DNA of 64,000 bases from Volutella citrinella (taxonomy: Eukaryota; Ascomycota; Sordariomycetes; Hypocreales; Nectriaceae): positions 620,001 to 684,000 of the forward strand of contig JAWZSP010000006.1 in the NCBI GenBank assembly GCA_034401135.1, given 5' to 3'. How positions within the stretch are numbered: the stretch's first letter is position 1; each line of letters starts with the position of its first letter. Below, one piece after another: positions 40,690-53,000 of this stretch. Below the pieces are notes generated by a model. It ran no database searches, was not told the DNA's origin, and saw only the letters and a program-made list of their open reading frames with translations. A program made the translations under genes and the position numbers.

Positions 40690-43357
40690 GGGGAACGAGC
40701 AAGTTCTAAGTAGTCACGGACGAGGAGTATAGCCAGCACTCCATGGATGCCATGTATAGAGCACTTGCGAGTAAAATGGTTGTGTTTAAGACGTTTACGT
40801 CGTGAAATGACGCTCTACACTTTTCTTGAGCTTCTCGATACACTCAGTTAGGTTGGGTAACCGGGAAGAGGCGCAGCTGACAGCATGATGACAAGCGTGC
40901 GATTCCTGATGCAACACAACCTCATTGGCAGCCTGGCCTCGGATCTGTACTTGTCTTACAATCAGTGATGTCGTCGAGGCTCTGTTGTGCTGCAATCAGC
41001 TTCTGTGCGACCCCAGGCGGGTTTCGGTCTGTCCGTGGGATGTTGCATTCCGATTGGATACGGGAGGTTGCACTGTTGTTTTGCCACCTCAATATTCACT
41101 TCAAAAGTGCACAGATAACAAGACAAACTGCACAATGCTTTGTAGTGTTGGCGGTTGGGCGAATACATATGCCTTGATGGCATGGTGGGTCAAGTACTAG
41201 GGATTCAGCTTGGATGTTCAAGGTTTGCAGTTGGGAACTTGAATCCTGCGCTTGCTAGAAGGTGAGGTATGCACGGCGCAATCTTTAGACATTAATAAAT
41301 TGTAGCTAGACGGTGGCAGCGTAAATGGTTCTACATAGTACCCTCCCATGGTAGTCTTGCTAGGCCGCTTTGGTGGAGTGGTGTAGATGCGCTAGAGTAG
41401 AAACTGGCGTTGAGGAATACGGAACCGGGAGGGGCAAGGAAAGTACCATACGAAAAAGGTCCGCCTCGGATTCGTTTTTACTCCCAAGCTAAAGACTCAT
41501 CATCATGGAACTATTTCCCCGACACAGGCCCACAGGGCTTCAAGGTTCAACGCCTTGACGCCCACGAGGCTGGCACCGCAATCAGCTGGAGCGAAAACGA
41601 CCCCTGCCCTGGGTCCAGCCGTTGGAAAATTTGTAAGAGCATGGGCCAGCAGCTTGGTAAGGCTGGCCTAGTTGCGACTACGTATTCTGGCCTATGGGGA
41701 ATACTGGAGGAATAGATGAGGGAAATTCAGGGCTGTGGTTGCAACGTGGGATCCTCACTAGCACCAGCCGCAAGGGTCAGTTTTTTCTTACGAGACTCCG
41801 CATGCGGTGTGATTTGGGACGCTTGGGCCAGGGCTTAACCAAGACAGGGGCCGTAGGGCGTCTCTAGGCGGCTAGTGTGCCGCTCTGAGGGAGATTGTGC
41901 GTGTTCCGGGGATCTGCGACGGTCTGAGGGTGGCTGGATGGGCTGAGGACCGGTGGAGAGTCCGGTGCCGATGGCTGAAGCCCCGCATCAGGCTGTCGGC
42001 TAAGGGCCAAGTCTCTTCTGACTCCCGTGGTCGAGATGCCTTGTGGCGATTTGATGCGGATCTTGAAAACATGGAGCTCCTCGTCTCCCGTCCGCCATCA
42101 TCCATGTTCTCCCGCCGCATTACCGATACAAATCTCACCCAATGCATTGACCACCTTTGATGGCCTGAAGACTGGAGTCTGGATAGGCTGTAGGGCTCGG
42201 CCCCTGCCGTGTGCTAAATTACGACAGCACAAGGCGGTCTCGGCGCCAAGCCAAGTGACCAGGGTTGTCGGGTTTGCTAGATAATCAAGCCCCGCTCGGC
42301 GACCAATATGTGCATGTCACTTGCAGGGTGCCAAGGTGCCAGCCTGTCTCGGCCGGTTAGCTGAGGCGGGCGGAGTGGTCGCTGCTACCCACACGAGGCG
42401 GAGCAAGCCTGGAAGCGGACGGCGGGATGGAAGGGAGACGATTTCGAGACCAGATGGAGATGCCATCTGGCACATTTTCGACAGTCTGAACGGTGGGGGC
42501 CGTCCCAAACTGGCCGGGCCTGAGTTCCTGTTCTTGATCCTTCGGCGGGCGGCTACGCGAGGCTTGGCATGGGTATCGTACCCTGGGCGGAGGAGAGGAA
42601 TCCCCGGATCATGGACTGGGGGGATCACCAGCTGCTTTTTCCTGTACGTACTCCGTATAGCCACGTACAACCGGCGCCACCAACAAACAATTGTAAATTC
42701 CACAACTGAATGATGCATGCCTGAGGTCACGACGCGCGTCATTGCAGTTCTTGGGTCTGTCGCCGTGAGTGACTAGGACGCCATCAGCGCCTCCTAGAGT
42801 CCAACACACGACGTGCGGATAGTCGTGGCCCCCATTGCTCCGCACAAGGCACACAGGGCCTGGGTTCTTGTCTCGGCAAGGATACCAGTGGAGTACTACC
42901 TAGCCCGGCTCTTGGCCCCCAACCCCATCACCAATATACAGGCTTCTCATAATGTAGCGCACATGTTGCGTCGGCGACCTATATGCATGCAAGCCGTAGC
43001 TTAGCCAATGGCACCATTCTCCACCATCTACTGTCTGCAGCATAGGAGATGCGTGCTGACGAGTGGCTGCAGAAGCTGAACTTTTAGGCGTAGCGCTCCG
43101 ACCCTCCGTCAAGTCCGCAGGGATCAGCGACAACTTGAGCCGCACACTGCCCCCGTTGCTACGTCTGGGGTCTGTTTTATTAACCCGTCGCGGCGGGAGG
43201 GGCGTCAGCGGGCTTCAATCTTTGGGACCCTAGTGTTGTCTCGCTCGTCCATCCTCGCATTCTGCACTCGCTTCTCCGTCGTGCTCTGCCAGCGTCATCA
43301 ACTAACTCACTATTGCAGTCGAACCATGATCGTGCCCTGAAGGACTAGAGAACAACA
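40690..43357. other. Intergenic, 2.7 kb
   Basis: The longest gene-poor stretch. Short frames on both strands are unconvincing and no transposon, tRNA or repeat array was found. A candidate 5'-leader intron acceptor (CTAAC branch, TTGCAG ending about 43318) and a uORF at 43326-43340 lie just before the next gene. Confidence 0.5.
43326..43340 (+). promoter_or_regulatory. Upstream ORF (4 codons + stop) in leader of membrane protein gene
   Basis: ATG-ATC-GTG-CCC-TGA with an ACC before the ATG ends 17 bp upstream of the main ATG at 43358. Such a uORF could reduce translation of the main frame, if the leader is transcribed as expected. Confidence 0.4.
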
Positions 43358-45577
43358 ATGCAGCATCCCGGATACCAGGCTTATCAGCCTACGCCCACCC
43401 AGGATTTGCCTGACCGGCAATCGCAGCCTGTCTCCCCCGAGGCCCGCGATAGGTTGTCTCCTCTTCCCGTGTCGCCTCCTACCCCGGGCCACGGCCTCTC
43501 TCCCAACTCGAATGCTTCCAATGGTTACTCGCCGTGGCTTGTCGACCCTCTGAGCCCAAACCTGCACGACTCACCGGCCTTCAACTCCAAGCACGGCAGC
43601 AACGCGGGCCTCATGGACTTCCACAACGCTACGAATGGCCCGCCGCCGGCTGGGCTGGGTGTCTATCGCGTCAACAGCAATGACTCTGAGAAGCCGCTGT
43701 CGTGGTACGCCAAGATCATCCGCAGCAAGTGGTCCATGATTGCCTGTCTGGCCCTCGGAGTCGCTGGCGCACTCGCTCACCACTTCGTCTATGCCCATCT
43801 CAACGGGCGCGAGGCCAAGGACCAGGAATGGTGGCGCCGACTCGGCCAGTTCATTTCCTTTGTCGCAAAAGCCAACTTTGTCGTCGCCGCCCTCATGGCC
43901 CAGCAGCAGGTCGCCTGGCGCGCCGTCGGCCAGAAGGGCTTTTCCGTCGAGGCCGTCGACTCCCTGTTCGGCTCGTCGCACAACATCCTGGAGATGTTCA
44001 ACCGAGAGGCTTGGATCAAGTCAACTGGCGTCATGCTTCTTGCGCTGTACATCTGGGCGAGTCCCTTTGTCGTCATCTTCACCTCCGCCACGCTCGACTC
44101 GGTCCAGCGCACCAGGGAGATGCCAGCGACCTGCCCGGCAGTCCGAACGCTCAACTTCGAAAACGAGGACAAAGACAGCTGGCACACCGAATTGAAGGCT
44201 GAAGGTGAGACGCTTAATGCGCGTTCCATCTCGTCCTACAAAGAAACGGCCAAGGGAGGCAACCCTGTGAGAACGGGTAACGAGACGACAGACAAGAATA
44301 TTTTTGAGTACTACGCCGGCCCAAGCGGTGGTCTCACAGCAATCTTCAACGGCGTCGTTTCCAGCGGCCGTGCCATCCCGCGCGAGAATGCGGCCGTCGA
44401 GATGTGTGGTGGCGCTGGCTGGGACTGCTCCGTCAACATCACTTTTCGGGCACCCGGGTACAAGTGCGAGGAGCTGGCCAGGGGCGCCGACGCCAAGATG
44501 AAGAACTATGGAGGTCAAGAGCCCCCATCCAACCTGAAGCTGGGCATGGACAAGCTGGTCCCCAACGGAAACCACACCTATCTGGTCGAAACCGATCTCG
44601 GCGAGTATGCCAATCCCCAGGTTGCCGAGGAAGATGGCGGACAGCCCAAGATGAAGCCACCGTACCCCGCGAACCTGGGCGCGTTCCGAACAGAGCCGAT
44701 GCTGTGGGTTGGATATGCCGATGTCGAGGACCGCTCGGAAAAGCATGCCACCAGCCCAAGCGATGCAACGTGGACGAAGGACTACACGCCCATCATCTTT
44801 GCCTGCGAGCACTGGGAGACCAAGTACGACGTCTTCTTCAACTACACGGCCGGCACGCAGACGTACAACATCACAAACAGGGAGTACGAGCGCAAGATCA
44901 TCGACACCGTCTACAAGGGCAACAAGGGCAACGACAGCACGCTGGACACGACCGAGGCCACGCCGTCCAACTTCTTCGTCTACCCCCAGCCCGACTACGC
45001 CTACTACCGCAAGATCGCCGCCTACCACTCCCTCGGCCAGAGCTTCCGCAAGCTCCTGCACGGCACCATGGCCCTGCCTGGCCCCACGGCTATCAGCCAG
45101 ATCACCACGTCCAAGCTCATCGACCGCCACGAGAGCCTCGTCGTCAAGAACTTCCAGGAGGCGGTCGTCAAGCTGTACGACGACATCATCATCTCGCTGC
45201 TATCGGACCCGCAGCTCATGGTCGTCTCGTGGGCCGCCGACCCGTCCAAGATGTCGGGCACCAAGATGGGTGGCGACGACACGCGCTACGACTGCGTGCG
45301 CCGCCGCACCGCCCTCGTCTTCTCGTACCACTGGCAGGTTCTCGTCGGCGTGTACATGGGCTCCTTTGTCGTTGCTGCCCTGGGCGTTGCGTTTGGCATC
45401 TTCGCCATGTACAAGGACGGCGCGCTGAACCAGCGCGACACGACCTTTTCGTCGATTGCTGTGGCGACGAAGCGGGTTGATTTGGATGATAAGGACCGTA
45501 AGGATACGAGGATTCGGTGCTGGCCGGTGAATGAGCGGCGGGGATCGCGGCTGTATGAGTTTAGGGCTGAGAGGTAG
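43358..45577 (+). CDS. Large fungal membrane protein, N-terminal TM block and extracellular domain
   Basis: A single exon of 739 residues. The first 115 residues are Pro/Ser-rich and cytosolic-looking. TM segments follow at KWSMIACLALGVAGALAHHF and, after an amphipathic stretch, KSTGVMLLALYIWASPFVVI; a last TM, WQVLVGVYMGSFVVAALGVA, is near residue 690. The 460 residues between contain several Cys (ATCPAV, EMCGG, WDCSV, KCEELA) and N-glycosylation sequons (NETT, NITF, NHTY, NYTA), so they probably face the outside. Homologues are common in filamentous fungi, sometimes labelled formylmethionine deformylase-like without biochemical basis. Function unknown. Confidence 0.85.
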   Translation: MQHPGYQAYQPTPTQDLPDRQSQPVSPEARDRLSPLPVSPPTPGHGLSPNSNASNGYSPWLVDPLSPNLHDSPAFNSKHGSNAGLMDFHNATNGPPPAGLGVYRVNSNDSEKPLSWYAKIIRSKWSMIACLALGVAGALAHHFVYAHLNGREAKDQEWWRRLGQFISFVAKANFVVAALMAQQQVAWRAVGQKGFSVEAVDSLFGSSHNILEMFNREAWIKSTGVMLLALYIWASPFVVIFTSATLDSVQRTREMPATCPAVRTLNFENEDKDSWHTELKAEGETLNARSISSYKETAKGGNPVRTGNETTDKNIFEYYAGPSGGLTAIFNGVVSSGRAIPRENAAVEMCGGAGWDCSVNITFRAPGYKCEELARGADAKMKNYGGQEPPSNLKLGMDKLVPNGNHTYLVETDLGEYANPQVAEEDGGQPKMKPPYPANLGAFRTEPMLWVGYADVEDRSEKHATSPSDATWTKDYTPIIFACEHWETKYDVFFNYTAGTQTYNITNREYERKIIDTVYKGNKGNDSTLDTTEATPSNFFVYPQPDYAYYRKIAAYHSLGQSFRKLLHGTMALPGPTAISQITTSKLIDRHESLVVKNFQEAVVKLYDDIIISLLSDPQLMVVSWAADPSKMSGTKMGGDDTRYDCVRRRTALVFSYHWQVLVGVYMGSFVVAALGVAFGIFAMYKDGALNQRDTTFSSIAVATKRVDLDDKDRKDTRIRCWPVNERRGSRLYEFRAER

Positions 45578-45791
45578 ATTGGCTGGAGCCTTTGAGGGTT
45601 GTACGATGCGGATAAGTAATGAAGTACGGGAGTGTTGACTGGATGAGAAGACACTGGTATTAGCGATGGATTGGATTAATAAAAGTGTGACTCCGTTCAC
45701 TTTCTTCGACCTTTCCTATGGACTGGACTTCGTTCCATTATTTCCGAGTCTCCTTCTGATGACTATCAAACTATTTCCTATCAACTCCCAA

Positions 45792-48700
45792 CTAGTCAAA
45801 ATCAAGAAAGGAAATATCTTCAGACACATCCTCCAGCACGGTACCACTTGTTAGGCCAAGATGGCTCACAGTCCCGAGCTGCGAGAGGCACTGCATCTGG
45901 TCAAACAGCTGTTGCTTTTCCGTCAACAGGGCAGCAATTTCGAACCGGCAGTTCTCTTCAGCCAATTCAATTGCTCGCGACCATCCTCCGTCTAGATTTG
46001 GTTGCGCTCCACAATCCAGAAGCAGCTTTACCATGTCCATCCTCCCATGCTCAGCCGCACCTTCGATGGCGGTGCGGCCCTCCTCGCGGGCAGCAGGGGC
46101 GTTGACATCGGCCCCGCGAGAGATGAGAAGTTTTGCAATCTGAACATGACCAGAAAGTGCAGCGCCTTGGAGGGCTGTGATGCCACCCTTGTCCGCGGGA
46201 GGGCTGTTGACGAGTGCACCCGAGTTGAGTAGAAGCGCGATGACTCTGGGGCTTGGTTCTTCCCAAGAGGTTGCGGCTTGCAGGGCAGTGCGGCCAAAGT
46301 CCTTACCAGCAGCGGCATTCACTTCCGCTCCGTTGCCCAGTAGGAAGCGCGCCATATCGAGTGTGGATTCTTCGTTGCCCTTGCAGTAAAGCTGGTCCAC
46401 TGCAGCCTGCAGAGCCGTGCGGCCTAGCCGGTGGTCGGAGGCATGGGCGTTGATTTGTGCCCCGTGACTGAGCAGAAGTTGCATCACTTCCATATCATAC
46501 ATAGATGCTGCGATTTGAAATGGGGTCATGGCCCCTGCCTCGTAAACCCACTGCTCTTCCTTATCGTCATCATCATAATCGTCATAGTCGCCATGCTGAC
46601 TTCTTTCTCGTTCTTCGGTACTTGGATCCGATTCAACTTGAAGGACGTCCTTCAAACATCCGATAATATCATTACGCTTGTCAAAAAAATCACTCTGGTG
46701 ACTGATTTGTGCTGCTCGGATGAGGCGGTGTATGACATTGCATGGAGTTCCGTCAGTGCGGCCGGTTGGCGCGCCGTGGCCGAGCAAGTTCCTGAAGGTG
46801 CTAATACACCGAGATAAATCAAAGCCTCCCGCGTAGTGCCTCAGAGGCTCCGTAAACTTGGCAATAGCTCTAGCTGCGGCTTCGAGAACAGTCATGCCTT
46901 TGGCCCTTGCCGGAGCTGCTTTAGGACAGGCACCTTCGTCAAGCAAGTAGTTGACGCCATCTGCAAATCCACTCCATGCTGCAGCTTGGAGGGCTGTGAG
47001 CTTAAACGCTCCGAGATCGCAGTTGCCTTCGCTCGCTGGAAGGTTGACTTTGGCACCCCGCTGGACTAAATATTGCATGAGAGCCAGCCGCTCTGCTGCA
47101 TCAGGTTCCCACCCCATAGCGATTTCTTGCAGTGGGCTCCGGCCAAGTATGCCGTACGCGTTGATGTCGATGCCCAGGTCCAGAAGGCGGCCCCATGCCG
47201 ATATATTGAAATTTCTCAACCTTGACATATTCCTTGCCAGCTCCTGCCACGCGAAATTGCCAACCACCGTCGGGTAGAACAGCTCATCAGCCATGACTTG
47301 GAGGACTGGTATTCGTTTGACAAAGACATCTTCACAAAGTCGAACAAGCGTTTCCTGGCCTATATCTGCGCCATGTTTGATCAAAAGGTACGCCACATCT
47401 GCACTTCGCACCGGTGGAAAGGTCGCTTGACTCTGTCGGTAGAGAGGGTGCGAGAGGTCAAACTCGCTCGCCCTCTCATTGTCCGTTGGGTAATTTAGGC
47501 CATTATTTGCGAGTTTAAACGAATGTGCTTTCCGTTCTCTGTCGCGATGTGCCCGCTTGCGATAATGCATCGCGTTGGCATCAACACCACGATTCAATAG
47601 TGTCATTAAAGCGGCAACGTGTCCTCCGTCCACCGCATAGCACAGGGCTTCCTCGAGTATTTCGCTTTGCACGACTTGCCTTTCTTTAATATACTCAGAC
47701 AGGCTTCGTTCGCCGTTGGACGCAGCCGCGACCAAGAGCCGCAGATTTGGCGTATCGTTGTGGGCAGATAACTTCTCCATCTCATCTTCCAGGAGCTTAT
47801 AAATACCTGGAGATCGAACTTTTATGTAGTTGTATAGGTCCCTCTCGTGCCCAATAATCCCACTCCCAATTCGAGCACCAGCTTGGAGCAAGAGTTTGAC
47901 CTTGTGACAGTCTTGCACACCGATGGCTGCAGAGAGTGCTTGCCTCATGCCAGCAGCCAAGTTTGGGTCTGCGCCCTTCCCAAGCAAATACTGCACCATT
48001 TCAGGTGAGCTAAATCGGACCGCAGTAATTAAAGGGCTTGTTGGGTGCAACGTTACCCTCCCAAAAGCATTACTGCCACCTGATGAGTCCATAATTGCGT
48101 TGATATTCACGCCGCGATCAGCGAGTACGTTTGCCAGCTTCACTGTTGTGAATCTTGCTGCGTGTATCAACAGCAACCCACCCAGTGAACCTGAAATTGT
48201 GCGCTGGTCTGCAGCTTGGATCAACCCGATAGTTTGAGCCAGATTCTCTTCCATGAAGCTGCGTTCCCTTTTTTCTCCAGGCATGAGGAAACGGTACTCT
48301 TGGTACGTAGCCTCTTCTGATAGTGACGTGAGAACTTCTTGGATGAATCCACGTGCGTAGCCACTCTTCCATAGCAGTACCGATAGTTGATCGAAGAGGT
48401 TGTTATTGTTGACCCATTGGATAAATCGGAAAAGCTCCAATGTGCCAATTAGATTATTTGAGACAAGATGAATCATGATAGGTATTGTTTGATGCAGAGA
48501 ATTTGAGTTGTGGCCATTGCGAGCAATTGGTGTTTCATCTGTAGAGCGCTGCAAGACACCCTCAAATGTGTTGCAAATAGCATTGATGCCTTTAGGGTTC
48601 TTGTCCAAGCTGATTAGCTTCGAGTTGAGCCATCCAGGTGTGCCCCTGCAAATCTGAGTCTGGAATTTGTCTGCATCAAGGTACTGAAACGTCGCCTCGG

Positions 48701-49731
48701 GGACGAGAAACAAATTGCAATCAGAATCTGTCATTAGCTCATTTGTTCCTGACCTCTTGGTTAGCTTTTTGGGGCCGGATTACAGACTTCGAAACATCAT
48801 ACCAGGACCAAAATCCCCTAGACAGGTCGCATTGGCGGCATCTACTGTCTCGTCGGACAGGCCTAGATGAAGGGATTGGGTTTGCACCTGGTCTGCCGTA
48901 GTGTTGAAAAGGTCTAGTTGCATTCTGGAAAAAATGGGCGTTGGTGATATTCCCATAGAAATGTCGGGAATCCTTGGGCTGTCACTGATCTTGAGAGTAG
49001 GGCCAGGCAAGGGGCTCCTGGACACGATATCTGCGAAGTTCTTGGAGCCAAAAGTAAACCCTTGTTGGATGAGATCTTCGATTCCAGGAGTGCCGTGGTT
49101 GAGTTCGAAGACATCGGTTGACACCACGCATTCAGTCTCCGAGATCTTTGTTCTTTCGTCATGGCGGTACTCATCTTCAGGGCTTGGTTGCTCTGATAGA
49201 GACATATGCGCAAGCTGGTTGGTGTTGTTCGCCTCCAATTCAGCTTCAGCAATGTCCGATTGGTCCAGAATTCGAATATCAATTCTGCGTTTCCCAGCCA
49301 TCTCGTGGTTCCTGTCTAAACTGCATGTTAGATTGAGCATGACATGGATAGGAGCCACCTACGGATGCCGGCCAGCGGTGCAGCCTTGCTAGTCTTGCTG
49401 TGCCGGATGGATCGCTTGACTCGTGCTGCGCTCTGAAGCTGGCCGTAAATGTACAGGGCACAAGACTTTCCCTGCTCCTCCAGGCTTTGCATCTCTCTCC
49501 CAACTTGCTGCCACTCATGGGCACGCAAGTTCTTGAGCCGGCCGAACTTTGCCTTGAATTGTCTTTCCCTGGTGCCCTGTCAGCGGCTAGTAGCCGCTAT
49601 GATGATTGAGCTTACGTTAGGCGGAGGCCGTGCTGCTCGTTAAGGCGGCGGACGGTCTGGGCTGCGGTCTCGCCATCCGCGATGTACCACTGCAGGATAT
49701 CCGCCTCATATTTTTTCCAGTCATTGGACAT
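45792..49731 (-). CDS. Clr5-domain / ankyrin-repeat protein
   Basis: Four exons, 49731-49616, 49568-49363, 49315-48803, 48748-45792, in phase for 1,263 residues; stop TAG at 45794-45792. The N-terminus DWKKYEADILQWYIADGETA, QTVRRLNEQHGLRLTERQFK then KFGRLKNLR is a Clr5 domain, a short helix-turn-helix-like module found at the start of many fungal proteins. Residues about 110-450 are unrecognised, partly acidic and Ser-rich. From about residue 500 a long ankyrin array begins, with clear repeats in the last 250 residues (RTALQAAVDQLYCKGNEEST; ITALQGAALSGHVQIAKLLI; RTAIEGAAEHGRMDMVKLLL). The protein may bind nucleic acid or partner proteins through Clr5 and ligands through ankyrins; this is inference. 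A TATATA motif lies about 100 bp upstream. Confidence 0.85.
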
Positions 49732-50286
49732 AATGGAGAGAAATCGTTCAAGAAGATGGATTCGGATGGAGAGAATGCGTGTTTCCGTGTTTGACGAGAA
49801 TTGTTTGGTGCCGGTTGTGGGACAACTGTATATAAGTATGAATGGATTGGCGGTTGGGCCTTGTGCATCCTGGCCTTTTGACCGGTGAGGCTCAGCGCGG
49901 CCTTTTGACACGGACCGTACTTTTGACACTCGCCCGCCTCGGCGCGCCACTTATGCAGTGTTGCATCATCAATTTACAAATGCACTGCTGCCCGACACGT
50001 TGCCTACCAATGGCGCATGCACTGACTGCAGCCACATTCCAAGCGGCCCTTTTTACAGGCCAGCCGAACAAAGTCGCTTTCAGCTCATGAGCTGTGCTGT
50101 ACAGTAGGGATACCGACTGCAGATAAGTGAGGCGGCGGCATTGATTGGCACACATAGCACGGAAAGGTCGACAGAAACGCTCACCAAAAAACTTCATATT
50201 AAATTTATCATTCAACATTCTAAACGTTGATTCATTAATCTATTAAATCCCATCTCCTCATGTCATATCTTCATTCGTGCTTCAGT
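49732..50286. promoter_or_regulatory. Intergenic with TATA box of Clr5-ankyrin gene
   Basis: Minus-strand TATATA at 49834-49829 lies about 100 bp upstream of the ATG at 49731. The rest contains the 3' flank of the repeat protein and no gene. Confidence 0.45.
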
Positions 50287-51767
50287 CTAGACCCAGACCA
50301 AGAGCAACCCAGAAAGCACCAATCCAGCCAAGCTGACAGAAACACGTCCAGCAGCAGATGAGCCAACAGTCAGCACGGTGCTGCCAGGGCCAGACTTGCC
50401 GGTAGGAGTACCGTAGGGGGTGGCCACAGTCCTCCACGCCGGCGAGCCGGTCTGGCCGGGCAAGGGCACAACCGCTCCGGTGATGGTGATGGGCGACCCG
50501 CTGAAGGTGAGAGTCTGGCCATTGTACGTAGCAATCGTGACGGGCCGTCCGTCGGCGCTGGTGATGGTCGAGCCGGCAATAGTGTAGGTCGTGCTGCGTC
50601 CTGAGTCGACAACCTCGATGCCCGAGGGGCCGAGGCTGACGACCTGAGTGCCGCTCAGCGTTGTCAAGCCGGCGCCGCCAGAGCCCGACGCGGGCACAAC
50701 AGCTCCGGTGACCCTGACGGACGGGCCGCTCTGAGTGAGAGTCTGGCCACCGAACACGGCGACCGTGGCACCGCTGGGCACGGGAACAGTAAACCTGGTG
50801 CCCAGATTGGGGTCGCTGACTGTGATGCCGCCGGGGCCAAAGGTGGCGATCTGCTCGCCAGGGAGTGTCGTAACACCACCAGTAGGCTGGACCACGGGAA
50901 TACCGTTGCTGTTTGTTGTGATGCCAGGCTGACCTCCTTGGTTGCCATTGCCATTGCCATTGCCCTGACCAGGGTTTCCACCGCCTTGGTTGCCTCCTCC
51001 AGGACCCTGCTGTCCTCCAGTCTGCGTCGGCTGCGGGTTGTTTCCAGGCTGGGTTGGCTGACCTCCTGGGTTGTTTCCAGGCTCGGTCGGCTGCCCTCCC
51101 GGGTTGTTTCCAGGCTGAGTTGGCTGGGTTGGCTGCCCCCCGGGGTTGTTTCCAGGCTGGGTAGGCTCCCCTCCAGGCTGTGTGTCTCCGGGCTTGGTCG
51201 GCTCCCCTCCAGGCTGTGTGTCTCCGGGCTTGGTCGGCTCCCCTCCAGGCGGTGTGGTAGTCGGCGGCTGCGGGTCGGGGCCTGGGGAGGTCGGGGGCGG
51301 GTCCGGTGTCGTAGTGGGCGGCGGCGGCGGCGGCCCTTGAGAGGTAGTGTCCGGCGGCGGCGGAGGCTGAGAGGTAGTGTCCGGTGGCGGTGGGGGTTGA
51401 GAGGTAGTGTCCGGCGGCGGCGGATCTCGCGACGTTGTCTGCGGGATTGCGGGGACGCTCTGGGAAGTCGTCGGCGGTCCAGCTGGGTCCGTTCCCACAA
51501 GATCAGTGTCCGTGGGAAGCGGAGCCATCTCCTGCTCTCCTGGATCTTCCGGCCCTCCTGGGACGAGGTCAGTAGCCGTGGGAATAACTCCAATCCGGTT
51601 GTGCCTCCCGAGCGTCGACTCCTCGGTGGTTGTCGTGGTCACTAGATGACGCATCCAGGTCAGCAAGAGGGAATCATATTGTGCTGCTGAGGCGGAGTAT
51701 GCTTACCATCGCCGAGAGCGAGCTTGGACTGGGCCAGCAAGGCCAACAGTGGAATTGACAGACGCAT
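50287..51767 (-). CDS. Repeat-rich GPI-type cell wall protein
   Basis: Two exons, 51767-51707 and 51641-50287, give 471 residues. MRLSIPLLALLAQSKLALGD is a signal peptide. After a Thr/Ser/Pro head come three PPPPDTTSQ-type units, then GGEPTKPGDTQP and NNPGGQPTQPG tandem units, a GGxPGQGNGNGN stretch, and a duplicated domain of about 75 residues whose halves contain GQTLTQSGPSVRVTGAVVP and GQTLTFSGSPITITGAVVP. The C-terminus is a short hydrophobic helix (VSLAGLVLSGLLLVWV) after small residues, a GPI-attachment signature. It is probably a structural or adhesive wall protein; the repeat count may vary between strains. Confidence 0.85.
51167..51245 (-). repeat. 36-nt coding tandem repeat
   Basis: Two near-identical 36-nt units encode the 12-residue GGEPTKPGDTQP of the wall protein. 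Confidence 0.8.
51338..51424 (-). repeat. 30-nt coding tandem repeat
   Basis: GAGAGGTAGTGTCCGG on the plus strand recurs at a 30-nt period (about 51340, 51370, 51400), encoding PPPPPDTTSQ units. Confidence 0.8.
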
Positions 51768-53000
51768 CGCGGACAAGCACAGGCTACGACGGCCTTGGTC
51801 TTCGTATGCAGAGTATCAGGAACCGTGAAAGTCAGAACCGCTTTGGGGCAAAGGGTCTGGTACTCAAGGCTAGATCGAGATAGATCGCGAGGTAAAGTAG
51901 GAAGAGAATCCAAGCTACTCATGCACCATCAGCTCGACATCAAATAGGCGGCAGCTTGCTCTTCATTGAGCTCTTTTGTTGCGAAATGCGGGTCCTCGGC
52001 TGGCCTTGTTGCCAGGATACCATGTGGTGGAGGCCGCTCAGGGCTGCATGGGACGGACCATGGGTTGCTATTGGACAGGGATGACGCCTGAGTCTGGACT
52101 GAACTCGTTCATGGCCGCCTCTGTGACGGCCCGGCAGCCCTGTGCGCCAAGGGAATAAATGATTCGCGGGGTTACGACGAGGGATATCCTGGTGGCCGAG
52201 GAGATGGTCGAGCTGGAGCATCTGGAGGCATCACTCGGCCGGGATGCTCAATGGTTTAATTAGTTTCTTTCTTTTTCGCCCGGTATTAATCTCGTGCAAT
52301 GCCCGAGCAATGCCTGAGGGATACCTGGGCGTGCGGTGAGTCGGTCATCCACAGGGCTGCGTCTTACTCCTCGGCTATGGCAACGGGACTTCGGGGAAGT
52401 CAGCCTGGTCAGTGGTGCCAGCAAAGAGCGGGCGGCTAGCCTCAATCACCACACCGACGGGGGGGTTAGAGACGAGCTTCCATCTCGACATCAGCAATGG
52501 GCGGGGCGCGTAGCATGCTGCCTGTTACGGCAAGGCTGTGCGTCTGAACCCTTGTGAACCCTTGGGGGCATGCTGCGGTTGCGGCGGCGCCGCACCAGTA
52601 ACGGTCAGGCGCATGGTCGGCTGGATGGGTCTTTTGTCTCTTGGCTAAGCATCAAGTGCTGACTGCATTTGCATCCTGTGGGGCCGACCGGGGGGGCTTA
52701 AGTTCTTTGGATGCTACGGTATTATTATGCCAGTAGCAAATGGACAGCCGGCCAGGTGGTGGGCAACGGCTCGGACCCCAGCTCCGAGGTCTCGCTGCGC
52801 CTCGACTGATTCTTGCAGCCAATATTCATGGCTCCGCCGCGATCTTACAGCCGATTCGTAGCCCCCACCCTCCCCTTGTGCATGTTCGTTTTGTCCTCGG
52901 GGCTGCCTGACTGGCTCCCGGCGCAGAACTCCAAGCGACCATCGCGACTCGCCTACTCTGCCCTCTTCATCCTCGCAACAGCTCGCTCCCACAAAAAACA
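51768..53000. other. Divergent intergenic region, 1.2 kb
   Basis: Between the wall protein and the protease-like gene, which diverge. No gene, tRNA or mobile element supported. Confidence 0.5.

Noticed and set aside
40690..43357. Decayed transposon or tRNA in the longest gene-free gap
   Set aside because: No terminal repeats, transposase fragments, or tRNA B-box-like sequence with a foldable acceptor were found.
44021..45480. Minus-strand frame of 369 codons and plus-strand frame of 358 codons overlapping the membrane protein
   Set aside because: GC-rich third positions keep other frames open. Only the 739-codon frame shows TM segments and sequons.
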